Shown here: piece after piece, positions 17,966-26,122 of the stretch | Numbering within the stretch: position 1 is the first letter of the stretch | Layout: every line of letters begins with the position of its first letter | Source of the DNA: Acidobacteriota bacterium | GTDB lineage: Bacteria; Acidobacteriota; Terriglobia; Bryobacterales; Bryobacteraceae | Length of the DNA stretch: 64,000 nt | Direction of reading: 5' to 3' | NCBI GenBank assembly: GCA_016213775.1 | Contig: JACQZR010000155.1 | Location: 1-64,000 of the forward strand | Translations under genes and position numbers: made by a program | Notes under the pieces: model-generated | The model's database searches: none | What the model was told of the DNA's origin: nothing | What the model saw: only the letters and a program-made list of their open reading frames with translations

Positions 17966-18025
17966 CTTCGCCTCCCAGTTTCGTTCCGGGCGAGCACGTC
18001 GGCGCAGGCGGTCAACCAGCGACAA

Positions 18026-18330
18026 ACGCGCACCAGTTCGATTTTACCTCGAAACGGGTGGGCGGATCCGGCTTCATCATGGGTGCACCTGCCTCAAGTG
18101 GCAGGCGCGTCCGGCAAAATGGAACAGCCCTGAGTAGCTGAAAATAAGCTGGTTAGGTGCGAGTGCCAGGCGCAGATTTGGCTCTTGCGGAGACAACTGT
18201 AGCTGCTGCAAACACCCAGTTCGGCGCAGTCTCAAAGTTGACCATGGGTCTGAGAGCGGCAATCACCACTACTGTCCCCGCGTGCGGGCGATCCCAACGA
18301 GAGTGCCCGGTCGGTGAGCGCCGGGAACCC
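18026..18330. other. Intergenic stretch inside the island, no gene seen
   Basis: About 300 bases between the DUF104 antitoxin and the AlbA-type gene. Short frames exist on both strands but none has a plausible start, composition or family resemblance. It presumably carries the promoter of the DUF104/PIN unit and the end of the AlbA-type transcript. Confidence 0.4.
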
Positions 18331-19731
18331 TCAGTGACCATTACCCCTCTTCATCTGCCAAGCCGAAGAAAAACCGGACCGGCCCGGAACCGGTTCGATC
18401 AACTCCCGATCTCGAAGCCGCAGGAACACGCTCTTCATTGAGTTCTCCGACTTGATCCCAGTTAATCCCCTGGCGATGCGATTCGTGATCAACGTATTAT
18501 CCGGGTTGTCCAGGTACTCCATAATCAAGTCTTCTGCCGAAGCCAGCTTTTCATGTTTGATCTGGACGACGACGGAATTGTCGCGCTCAAGGACCACCGG
18601 ATCCTTTAGTCGCAGATTTCGCATCGCCTCAAATGCCGTGTTCAGCCCCTCCCCTACATCCTTATTTGGAGGATCGGGAAACTTGTTTACGATTCGCACC
18701 ATGCTGCCATTCCTTGCAAAGCGCTCTGCGAGAATATTCTTCGGCGTGATGTGCCCTGGAAGGCGACCTGGGCTCTCTACCTCAACTCGGTTATCGAAGA
18801 TTCTGACATGGACATCGTCAGCAACAGAATAATCGCGATGCAAGACGGCGTTCGTGATTACCTCATGCAGAGTTTCGGTGGGGTAGTTGACCGGTTCCAA
18901 ACCGCGCGTTCCGAGGACTTGAATTCTGCTGATGACTTCTCTTGTTGTTCGTACCGCCTCTTTGATCAGATCATAAGTGCACCCTTCAATTGTCAATGGA
19001 TCACCTACAAGAGTGTCGCGGTTCCCGTCTGCCTCACCGGTTTTGTAGCGATAGATCTTGATCCCGCAGCGCTTGGGGAGAATGGCCTGTGGCAAGTCGG
19101 CAAACAAAACTACCCCGGCAACCGTCGGCCTTTCATTTCGAACAAGCTCCTGTTTCTTCAGCCATAGTTCGGGTTCGGATGTTGGTATCACGTCCAAGAT
19201 GAACTTTATTGTTGTGGCCGAGTTGTAGATGTTCGCCAAGTCCGTTGAAACGGGCTCGTTCTCAAAGGAGGTAATGCCCTTGTTTCGTTCAAGAATCGCC
19301 AGTTTCGCGGGAGTGTCAACCGGTAGATTCTGTGCCCCGCGCCGAATGTACGGGGTCCTGTCATTGGCCGCGACTATGGATCTGGTCTTGCGAACAATCA
19401 CCTGAAGGATGACACCGGTTTGTCTTGGATGCGAGAGGAAATTGTAGAGATAATCCTCCCCGAGCGGAAACAGCGCCTCGAAGACCTGGAGGTGTGCATT
19501 GGCGTCCTCCGGGTCCGCAAACCCATCCCATTTGTGCGGGAATGGCAACGATACGGATTCGGATATCCCGACGTAGACTTCACCACCATCCGCATTTGCA
19601 AAGGCAGAGATGGTTCTTGTCAGCTTAGACGGTCTTATCTCCTTGGATTTCACGTCCAGGAAGTGACCTTCGGTGTAAGAAAGAACTTCCTGAAGCTGCT
19701 TGTCTGTGAGTTCAAGAACCGATATGGGCAT
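18331..19731 (-). CDS. AlbA_2-domain ATP-binding protein (Schlafen-type regulator/defence ATPase)
   Basis: A protein of about 466 residues. The N-terminal AlbA_2/Schlafen-like domain shows EGHFLDVKSKEIRPSKLTRT followed by SAFANADGGEVYVGI; the C-terminal half has a GHKL-type ATPase segment (YPTETLHEVITNAVLHRDYS, VRIFDNRVEVESPGRLPGHI, GEGLNTAFEAMRNLRL) and a winged-helix-like end (TNRIARGLTGIKSENSMK). Such proteins are annotated as ATP-dependent transcriptional regulators and are common on mobile and defence islands. ATG 19731 is preferred; a TTG at 19770 is possible. It is the largest intact gene of the tRNA-Pro island and reads toward it. Actual role unknown. Confidence 0.8.
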   Translation of the reverse strand: MPISVLELTDKQLQEVLSYTEGHFLDVKSKEIRPSKLTRTISAFANADGGEVYVGISESVSLPFPHKWDGFADPEDANAHLQVFEALFPLGEDYLYNFLSHPRQTGVILQVIVRKTRSIVAANDRTPYIRRGAQNLPVDTPAKLAILERNKGITSFENEPVSTDLANIYNSATTIKFILDVIPTSEPELWLKKQELVRNERPTVAGVVLFADLPQAILPKRCGIKIYRYKTGEADGNRDTLVGDPLTIEGCTYDLIKEAVRTTREVISRIQVLGTRGLEPVNYPTETLHEVITNAVLHRDYSVADDVHVRIFDNRVEVESPGRLPGHITPKNILAERFARNGSMVRIVNKFPDPPNKDVGEGLNTAFEAMRNLRLKDPVVLERDNSVVVQIKHEKLASAEDLIMEYLDNPDNTLITNRIARGLTGIKSENSMKSVFLRLRDRELIEPVPGRSGFSSAWQMKRGNGH

Positions 19732-19913
19732 CTGGGCGCTTTCCACGAGGGAGCCGGTTGTGAAATTCAACCCCTGTGAAGTTCACCACCAGCGTTACCC
19801 GGGAGTTCTTCGTCATCGCTCCGCCTCCGCAAATCAGGGACGTGGTTACGTCACAAGTCATGTCACAACGCAAGTTTGGGCGACTTGTTTCAAGCCTATT
19901 TCCATAATCCTAT

Positions 19914-19990
19914 TGGTCGGGGCGGCGTGATTCGAACACGCGACCCCCTGCGCCCAAGGCAGGTGCGCTACCAGGCTGCGCTACGCCCCG
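19914..19990 (-). tRNA. tRNA-Pro (anticodon TGG)
   Basis: The minus strand folds into a full cloverleaf of 77 bases: acceptor CGGGGCG/CGCCCCG, D arm GCGC...GCGC, anticodon arm CCTGC-CTTGGGC-GCAGG with anticodon TGG, five-base variable loop, T arm GCGTG-TTCGAAT-CACGC, discriminator A and an encoded CCA. Its 3' half is duplicated at 16422-16470. No terminator follows directly downstream, which fits displacement of the original one. Confidence 0.96.
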
Positions 19991-20071
19991 ACTTCATCCA
20001 TCTTACCAGCAGGCTGTACACGTCCGCTGAGCAACGCAACGCGGCACTCCGCAACCGTATAGGAAGGTCAT

Positions 20072-20533
20072 ATGAAACAGCTCTGTCCGCTGCATCTTTC
20101 TGCTGTCCGCTCTTGCCGTCGCGCTTGCCCCAAACGCCTCCGCGCAGAAGGTCGCTGGTGCCGGGGAGCTTTCCAATAAGAGAGAGGCGGACGCGATGAC
20201 GGCACCTGTCGGATCACTCAAAACACCGTTAACGTGTCGAACGCTCTTTTCGAAATGTGAGTCTATTCTTGCGCCGATCCTTATCAAGCGACATTGGGCC
20301 TCAACCAAGACGATTTCTTCCAGGTCGGAGTAGGTGGGGCGCACTCCTACATGACCACAATCTCTGTGGATAGCGCGGGCGTGAACGACCGATCACCGGC
20401 GGCACCTCGCAGATCGGGACCATCAGCTTCGACCGCATCACCGGTACCGTCTCCTCATGCGCGCATGCTCATTCCGCCTCAAGGGGAGAATTCGGTGCTA
20501 CCATCGGAACGGGAATCTCCCGCGGCGCTTTGA
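20072..20533 (+). pseudogene. Decayed gene for a small secreted protein
   Basis: A ribosome site (AGGAAGG) precedes ATG 20072. The first codons read MKQLCPL, and the next frame then gives a good signal peptide (IFLLSALAVALAPNASAQ). Further protein-like pieces follow in shifting frames: [20 protein letters not shown] near 20296, then [20 protein letters not shown] near 20400, ending in [14 protein letters not shown]. At least two frameshifts separate them. I do not recognise the family; the gene is read as a recently decayed secreted-protein gene. Confidence 0.45.
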
Positions 20534-20542
20534 AAGGACTCT

Positions 20543-20767
20543 ATGAGCACAAACAGATTGTTGAAACGCCACAAACGGCAGGTCGCCCGCGCCAAAGCCA
20601 ACGCCAAAACATCCGAGCCCGATGTTCGCACGCCCGAACAGATCCGGGCGGCGCGCGAAGCCAGCCGGCCTCAGGCCGGACGCACCGGCTCAGTCACTCC
20701 TCTCTATTCCACTGCCCCCCGCAGCATGGGCGGCCACGCTGGCTCCAAGGCCAAAACCGATGCTTAG
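20543..20767 (+). CDS. Small basic protein of unknown function
   Basis: A 74-residue, Lys/Arg-rich protein (STNRLLKRHKRQVARAKANA, later VTPLYSTAPRSMGGHAGSKA). The ATG is preceded by GAAAGGACT at a workable spacing. Its last codons overlap the start of the next gene (ATGCTTAG, eight bases), so it is co-translated with the zinc-ribbon gene and very probably a real gene. No domain is recognised; the composition suggests nucleic-acid or ribosome binding, but nothing specific supports that. Confidence 0.55.
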   Translation: MSTNRLLKRHKRQVARAKANAKTSEPDVRTPEQIRAAREASRPQAGRTGSVTPLYSTAPRSMGGHAGSKAKTDA

Positions 20768-20963
20768 CGGCATCCTTCGCGGCATGGGCGGCATGTTCTC
20801 CAGTCGGTGTCCCTTCTGCCGGTCCATTGATTTCCGGAGCGTCGGAGCCCTTACGGCCATCGAGTCGGCACTTTTCCGCTTACTGCAGCCCTGCCATTGT
20901 GAGCTATGCGGCCGTCGTTTCCACCTGTGGCGCTGGCAGACCCCGGTCACTGACCCGGCGTAG
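20760..20963 (+). CDS. Small zinc-ribbon-like protein
   Basis: A 67-residue protein with two CxxC pairs, SSRCPFCRS near the start and CHCELCGRRF near the end, spaced for one zinc ribbon. Between them lies a hydrophobic helix (VGALTAIESALFRLL). It overlaps the preceding small gene by eight bases and ends six bases before the transglutaminase start, so it belongs to this compact cluster. Function unknown. Confidence 0.55.
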   Translation: MLSGILRGMGGMFSSRCPFCRSIDFRSVGALTAIESALFRLLQPCHCELCGRRFHLWRWQTPVTDPA

Positions 20964-20969
20964 TCCACC

Positions 20970-21827
20970 GTGTTCGTCTCGGTTGAGCACAGCACCAACT
21001 ACGCGTACAGCTTCCCTGTCTACCTGGAGCCGCACTTTATCCGCCTGCAGCCGCGCATGACCAGCACCCAGCGTCTGCTCGCGTGGGATCTGCAAATCGA
21101 CCCCCTCCCCACCGGCAAAACGGAATGCCTCGATCAGGATGGGACCCTCTCGTCGTTCGTCTGGTTCGACGGCCCCACTTCGTACCTGAATGTGATTAGC
21201 CGCTTCCAGGTAGAACTGCTCCGCGCAAACCCATTCGATTTCTTCGTTCCCGCCGAATCCCTCAGCCTGCCGCTCTGGTATCCCGATTCGTTGTCCTCTG
21301 CTCTGGCCGCCTACCGCACAGATGGCCACGTCGCCCAGCCGGTGAAAGACTTCGCCCATTCCGTTGCCGCCGATGCCAGTTGGAACTCGCTCGCCTTCCT
21401 CGAAGCCTTGACCCAACGGATCTTCCACACTACCCACCACATCCACCGGCAGGAAGGCCCACCATGGCCGTCGCACCAGACCCTTCAGAATCGGGAAGGT
21501 TCCTGCCGCGACCTGACAGTCCTGTTCTGTGACGCCTGTCGCGTGATGGGCATCGCCGCACGGTTCGTCAGCGGCTATGAATGCGCCGCCGCCGGCCGCT
21601 ACGATTCCTACATGCACGCCTGGGCCGAAGTGTACCTTCCGAGCGCGGGGTGGCGTGGGTACGATCCCTCGCGTGGATTGCTGGTGGCCAACTCCCACGT
21701 CGCCGTCGCCGCCGGAGCCGACTACACCCTTGCCGCCCCCATCGCCGGTCTCTATTCCGGCGGAGCATCGTCATACCTGCAAGCTGCTGTCCGTATGGAG
21801 TTGAGTGGAGCTACAATCAACTCATGA
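20970..21827 (+). CDS. Transglutaminase-like cysteine protease-fold protein
   Basis: A 285-residue bacterial transglutaminase-like protein. The N-terminal beta domain (FVSVEHSTNYAYSFPVYLEP...RLQPRMTSTQRLLAWDLQ) is the family's Bact_transglu_N, and the core carries the triad: Cys in NREGSCRDLTVLFCDACRVM, His in SYMHAWAEVYLP and Asp in GWRGYDPSRGL. Start is a GTG at 20970; no signal peptide is seen, so it is cytoplasmic. Usually such genes sit with DUF403/DUF404 circularly permuted ATP-grasp genes, which are absent here. Its stop overlaps the next ATG by four bases. Confidence 0.88.
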   Translation: MFVSVEHSTNYAYSFPVYLEPHFIRLQPRMTSTQRLLAWDLQIDPLPTGKTECLDQDGTLSSFVWFDGPTSYLNVISRFQVELLRANPFDFFVPAESLSLPLWYPDSLSSALAAYRTDGHVAQPVKDFAHSVAADASWNSLAFLEALTQRIFHTTHHIHRQEGPPWPSHQTLQNREGSCRDLTVLFCDACRVMGIAARFVSGYECAAAGRYDSYMHAWAEVYLPSAGWRGYDPSRGLLVANSHVAVAAGADYTLAAPIAGLYSGGASSYLQAAVRMELSGATINS

Positions 21828-22171
21828 AATTCGCATTGCTTCTCCTCCTCGCCGCGCTGCCATCCCTGCAGAGCCAAACCAAGAGCGCCGATCTCGTGGG
21901 TACATGGGATGTGGTAGTGAGCGTCGATCAGGAAATCCACGACGCACGACTCGTTTTCAAGGAAGATGCCGGCAAACTCACCGGCAGAGTCCAAGCCGGA
22001 GAGCGTGACCTGGAACTGCTTTCGCTCAAAGCCGAGGGCGACACCGTGAGCTTCAGCGTCACCACAGGAGAGCGCACCGTCGCCTTCACGATCAAGGTGA
22101 CTGAGCGCACCATGGACGGCACACTCAAAGTGGGCGATCAAACGGGTCGAATTACCGGCAAGAAGAGTTAA
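21824..22171 (+). CDS. Small secreted beta-rich protein
   Basis: A 115-residue exported protein: signal peptide MKFALLLLLAALPSLQSQ, then a lipocalin-like beta pattern (DLVGTWDVVVSVDQEIHDAR, GKLTGRVQAGERDLEL, ERTMDGTLKVGDQTGRI). The GTWD-type opening and repeated strands occur in many acidobacterial secreted proteins of unknown function. Start ATGA overlap with the transglutaminase stop indicates coupling. It ends eight bases from the convergent esterase gene. Confidence 0.7.
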   Translation: MKFALLLLLAALPSLQSQTKSADLVGTWDVVVSVDQEIHDARLVFKEDAGKLTGRVQAGERDLELLSLKAEGDTVSFSVTTGERTVAFTIKVTERTMDGTLKVGDQTGRITGKKS

Positions 22172-22178
22172 TCGGTCC

Positions 22179-23912
22179 TCACAGCCGCGGCACCGGTGGC
22201 TTCACCACGTTCCACGCCACCGTCCCCTTCCGGTTCACCTTCCGCTTACACACGCGGTCACCGGCCGTGACAAACAGCGTCTGCATATCCGCGCCGCCGA
22301 TCACGCAATTGGACAACGCCCCGCCATGCGGCTTGTTCAAAATCGCCACCACGCGCCCCGGCTGATCGCAGATCTGCACCCCGATCCGCGTTGCCACCCA
22401 AAGGTAACCTTCCGTATCCACCGTCATCCCATCCGCTTGGCTGACCGAGCTATCGTCGGGCGTTTCCAGCCGGTAGAACGCCTGTTCGTTCCCCAACCCG
22501 CCGTCCGCTTTCACCTGGAACGACCACACCCACTTGGTCCTCATATCCGCCACAAACACCAACGACTGGTCAGGCGACAACCGCACGCCATTGGGAAAAC
22601 CCAACCCCTCGTGCACCACCCGTTTGTTCCCTTCGGCGTCCACAAACCACACTTTCTTCGCGCCCGGCTCGGTGAAGTAGAATTCGCTCTTCGCATTGAG
22701 GGCGATATCGTTCGAGCCCACGCCTTCGCAAACCACTTGCTCCTTTCCATCCATCGTATATGCGACGATCCGTTTCCGCCCGTTCTGGCAGGCATACAAA
22801 CGGTCGTCCGGGCCGACCATCAACCCGTTCGCAGCGCCGGTGTCTTCCTTGAAGACGGTCACCTTCCCGTCCACACCGATCCGGTGTATCCGGCTGTTCG
22901 GAATATCGCTGAAGAACACGTTGCCGTTGCGATCCACCGCCGGGCCTTCAGTAAACTTGTGCCCGGAAGAGACAACCTGCCATTCCGAATCCGGCGGCAA
23001 AATCTCCTTTACATAACTCCGCTCACCCACCGGATAAGGCTTCGCGATGGGCTTGCCGTGATCGCGCCACAGCCATCGCATCGCATCGGGCAGAATCGCC
23101 GAGCCGTGCTTGCTGTTATGTCCCTCCGTCCCGGTGACAAACTGATAATCGTAGCCCGCATATTCCAACCCCAGCGCCATATCCTGATTCGACTGGAACC
23201 AACTCCCCGAGTAAATGTTCTGATCGTTGCTGCCGTCCTGCAGAAACACCCGCAGCGGCTTGCCCTCCGTCTTCCGTAGCAGAGTCGGATACACCGTCCC
23301 GCCGCGAAGATTCGTATAGCTGCCTACAAAGCTCAACACGCGCCGGAACGCATCGGGCCGGTTCCAGGCGGCGGTGAATGCGGCAATACCACCCGAACTC
23401 GACCCGGCAATGCCATAGTCATCCGGATTGTGCGAGAGGTTGTACTCCTTGCGTACTTCCGGCAGAATCTCCTCGATCAAGAATCGCGCGTAACGGTCTC
23501 CGAGGGCGTCATATTCGAAACTGCGGTTGTAACGAGCCTGCGCATCCGGCGACGTAGCAGGCAAGACTCCGGGGTTGATGAAGATGCCAACGGTAACAGG
23601 CATCTCCTTTTTGTGGATCAGATTATCCATCACCACCGCAGCGCGAAATGCCCCTTCTGGGCGTACCATGCCACCCCCGTCCTGGAAGATCATCACCGCG
23701 GCTGGTTGGGAAGGGCTGTATTGGGATGGTTGATAAATCCACCAGTCGCGTTCGGTGCCAGGGAAAATCCTGCTGGCCCATTTCTTCGTGATGATTTTTC
23801 CTACAGGTACGCCTGATTGTCGTTGGGAATCAGCACCTATCTTATATTCCTCTCCAAATAGAGGGGTAGCAAAAAATAGTGAAGAGCGAAGCAGTGTTCT
23901 GCGGCTGGTCAT
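22179..23912 (-). CDS. Secreted esterase fused to an SMP-30/gluconolactonase domain
   Basis: A 577-residue two-domain hydrolase. ATG 23912 gives a Tat-like leader (MTSRRTLLRSSLFFATPLFG). Residues ~45-285 are a putative esterase of the Fes/esterase-D type: nucleophile Ser172 in GSSSG, acid in LQDGSNDQN, histidine in GTEGHNSKHG. Residues ~305-565 are a SMP-30/gluconolactonase six-bladed propeller (FTEGPAVDRNGNVFFSD, GLMVGPDDRLYACQNGRKR, FPNGVRLSPDQSLVFVAD). The pairing suggests stepwise hydrolysis of an ester and then a lactone of a sugar-derived substrate, but that is inference. A longer frame reaches 24083, but it would run through the divergent hoxE promoter region. Confidence 0.88.
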   Translation of the reverse strand: MTSRRTLLRSSLFFATPLFGEEYKIGADSQRQSGVPVGKIITKKWASRIFPGTERDWWIYQPSQYSPSQPAAVMIFQDGGGMVRPEGAFRAAVVMDNLIHKKEMPVTVGIFINPGVLPATSPDAQARYNRSFEYDALGDRYARFLIEEILPEVRKEYNLSHNPDDYGIAGSSSGGIAAFTAAWNRPDAFRRVLSFVGSYTNLRGGTVYPTLLRKTEGKPLRVFLQDGSNDQNIYSGSWFQSNQDMALGLEYAGYDYQFVTGTEGHNSKHGSAILPDAMRWLWRDHGKPIAKPYPVGERSYVKEILPPDSEWQVVSSGHKFTEGPAVDRNGNVFFSDIPNSRIHRIGVDGKVTVFKEDTGAANGLMVGPDDRLYACQNGRKRIVAYTMDGKEQVVCEGVGSNDIALNAKSEFYFTEPGAKKVWFVDAEGNKRVVHEGLGFPNGVRLSPDQSLVFVADMRTKWVWSFQVKADGGLGNEQAFYRLETPDDSSVSQADGMTVDTEGYLWVATRIGVQICDQPGRVVAILNKPHGGALSNCVIGGADMQTLFVTAGDRVCKRKVNRKGTVAWNVVKPPVPRL

Positions 23913-23960
23913 GGCGTCCAGAATACACGCAGTGGCAGAGGGATTGCAGCCCTCCCTTCC

Positions 23961-24488
23961 GTGAACAACCAACCCAAGCGGCAACTGGACGCACGGGATT
24001 CCGTTTCCAGGTCCGGCGCACGCGAAACCGCGCCGAAAAAAGATCCGCGCGCGGTCAGTCTCGAATCGGCCATGGCACGCCACGGCTACGCTGCCGATGC
24101 GTTAATCGAGATTCTGCACCACGCACAAAAACTCTATGGGCACCTTGATAAGCCCATGCTCCTCAAGATCGCCCGCAGGCTCAAGCTACCACCCAGCCGC
24201 GTCCTGGGCGTCGCCACCTTCTATCACCTGTTCCGGTTGACGCCCCCGGACCGCCATAATGCCACGGTCTGCATGGGCACCGCCTGTTATGTCGCCGGTG
24301 CCGCCGAACTGCTCGAGTTTCTTGAGAAGCGCTGCAAATCCGCTCCCAACGGAGGGGTGAAAGTCGGCTGCGGGCGCTGCATCGGTTCATGCGGCCTTGC
24401 GCCGCTGGTGGTCTACGACGGCGAAACCGTGGCCGACGTCACCCGCCGCAAACTCGAAAAGCTCCTCGACGAAGCAGGTGCCAAATGA
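23961..24488 (+). CDS. hoxE: HoxE, NuoE-like [2Fe-2S] subunit of bidirectional hydrogenase
   Basis: A 175-residue NuoE/HoxE thioredoxin-like subunit that links the diaphorase to electron acceptors. The ligands of its [2Fe-2S] cluster are visible as CMGTAC and, about 40 residues later, CGRCIGSC. The sequence ADALIEILHHAQKLYGHL and VLGVATFYHLFRL are HoxE/NuoE signatures. The GTG at 23961 is taken; the 30-residue lead before MARHGYAAD has no strong ribosome site, so ATG 24072 is possible. First gene of hoxEFUYHW; it ends in a four-base ATGA overlap with hoxF. Only 48 bases separate it from the divergent esterase start. Confidence 0.9.
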   Translation: MNNQPKRQLDARDSVSRSGARETAPKKDPRAVSLESAMARHGYAADALIEILHHAQKLYGHLDKPMLLKIARRLKLPPSRVLGVATFYHLFRLTPPDRHNATVCMGTACYVAGAAELLEFLEKRCKSAPNGGVKVGCGRCIGSCGLAPLVVYDGETVADVTRRKLEKLLDEAGAK

Positions 24489-26122
24489 TGATTGAAGAGC
24501 TGAACGAAGCTGCCGAACGCGAGCGCGACCGGCAGAACCAATTCGAAGATCGTATCCTCTGCTGCACTGTGGCCGGGTGCCATTCCTGTGGATCGAAGCC
24601 TATCCGCGCGGCCATTGCGCGCGAGATCGAAGCCCAGGGCCGGCAAGATGAAGTCGAACTCTGCGGTACTGGCTGCCTTGGTCTGTGCGGGGAAGGCCCG
24701 CTCGTCAAATCGCGTGCCGCCAACGCCATCTACGCCCGCGTCCAACCCGGCGACGCCGCCGACCTTGTCGCAGGACGTCACGATATTCTCACTTCCAAGC
24801 GTGTGGACAACCTCCCGTTCTACGCCGGACAACACCGTCTCATCCTCTCCAACTCCGGCGTCGCCGACCCCGAGAGCGTCTTCGATTACATCGCTGCCGG
24901 GGGTTACGGTGCGCTCTCCAAAACCATCACCGAGATGGAGCCGAACGAGGTGGTGGAAGAGATCAAACGCAGCGGACTGCGCGGACGTGGCGGCGCAGGC
25001 TATCCCGCCGGCGTCAAATGGGAGCTGGTCGCCCGCCAGAACTCCCCGGTCAAATACGTGGTCTGCAACGCGGACGAGGGCGACCCCGGAGCGTTCATGA
25101 ACCGTAGCGTGCTCGAAGGCGATCCCCACCGAGTGTTGGAAGGGATGGCCATCGCGGGCTGGGCCGTCGGAGCTTCGCAAGGCTACATCTACGCGCGCGG
25201 CGAATCGCCCCTGGCCATCGAACGCCTCACCACCGCCTTGCAACAGGCCGAACGCGAAGGCCTACTCGGCCACCGCGTGCTGGGCCACAAGTTCCAGTTT
25301 CGTATCGACCTCCGCATCGGCGCGGGCGCTTATGTCTGCGGCGAGGAGACTTCGCTCATCGCCTCCATTGAAGGACAACGCGGCCAGCCCCGTCCGCGAC
25401 CACCCTACCCGCCCGAGCGCGGTCTTTGGGAGCAACCGACGCTCATCAACAACGTCGAAACCTTCGCCGCCATCCCTAGCATTATTCTTAACGGCGCCGA
25501 TTGGTACCGCAAAATCGGCTCTCCCAACAGCCCCGGCACCAAGGTGTTTGCCCTTGCCGGACGCATCGTGCACACCGGTCTGGTGGAAGTTCCGCTCGGC
25601 ACCACGCTGCGCAAGGTGCTCTTTGAAATGGGCGGCGGCATCGCCGGCGGCCATCAGTTCAAGGCTGCGCAAACCGGAGGTCCCGCGGGAGGCTGCATCC
25701 CGTCTGAACACCTCGACCTGCCGCTCGACTATGACTCCCTCCGCACCATCGGCTCAATGATGGGTTCCGGCGGACTGATCGTGCTCGACAGCACTACCTG
25801 TATGGTCGACATGGCCCGCTTCTTCATGGAATTCTGCATGGACGAATCCTGCGGCAAGTGCACTCCGTGCCGCGCCGGAACCGTCCAGATGCACCACCTG
25901 CTACACCGCATCACCACCGGCCAAGGGACTGAATCCGACGCCGCCACGCTGGAAGAGCTGGCCGATCTGCTCAAGGAAACCAGCCTCTGCGGATTGGGCC
26001 AGGCCGCTCCCAACCCGGTGATCAGTACACTGCGCCACTTCCGCGGCGAATACATCGCCCACATCCGCGAGCATCGCTGTCCGGCGGGTTCGTGCGAAAT
26101 GCGAAGGGAGGTCACCGTATGA
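24485..26122 (+). CDS. hoxF: HoxF, NADH-binding diaphorase subunit
   Basis: A 545-residue flavoprotein that exchanges electrons with NAD(H). The N-terminus has a ferredoxin-like [2Fe-2S] motif (CHSCGS...CGTGCLGLC), followed by NuoF-like FMN/NADH-binding segments (GLRGRGGAGYPAGVKWELV, CNADEGDPGAFMNRSVLEGD, GAGAYVCGEETSLIASIEG) and the [4Fe-4S] motif ESCGKCTPCRAGT...CGLGQAAPNP. Length and order match the NuoF-like subunit of group 3d hydrogenases. Coupled to hoxE (ATGA) and to hoxU (ATGA). Confidence 0.95.
   Translation: MMIEELNEAAERERDRQNQFEDRILCCTVAGCHSCGSKPIRAAIAREIEAQGRQDEVELCGTGCLGLCGEGPLVKSRAANAIYARVQPGDAADLVAGRHDILTSKRVDNLPFYAGQHRLILSNSGVADPESVFDYIAAGGYGALSKTITEMEPNEVVEEIKRSGLRGRGGAGYPAGVKWELVARQNSPVKYVVCNADEGDPGAFMNRSVLEGDPHRVLEGMAIAGWAVGASQGYIYARGESPLAIERLTTALQQAEREGLLGHRVLGHKFQFRIDLRIGAGAYVCGEETSLIASIEGQRGQPRPRPPYPPERGLWEQPTLINNVETFAAIPSIILNGADWYRKIGSPNSPGTKVFALAGRIVHTGLVEVPLGTTLRKVLFEMGGGIAGGHQFKAAQTGGPAGGCIPSEHLDLPLDYDSLRTIGSMMGSGGLIVLDSTTCMVDMARFFMEFCMDESCGKCTPCRAGTVQMHHLLHRITTGQGTESDAATLEELADLLKETSLCGLGQAAPNPVISTLRHFRGEYIAHIREHRCPAGSCEMRREVTV

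Larger units (their letters stand above)
16422..19990. mobile_element. Small tRNA-Pro-associated genomic island (no integrase left)
   Basis: A 3.5-kb segment bracketed by the displaced tRNA-Pro 3' half (16422-16470) and the intact tRNA-Pro (19914-19990) in direct orientation. The content is typical cargo: a HigBA-like pair, a DUF104 antitoxin with a truncated PIN toxin, and an AlbA-type ATP-binding protein. The original terminator of the tRNA stays with the distal copy. No integrase or recombinase gene is recognisable, so the island looks deleted or degraded. That it moved as a unit is inferred from the att-like repeats. Confidence 0.7.
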
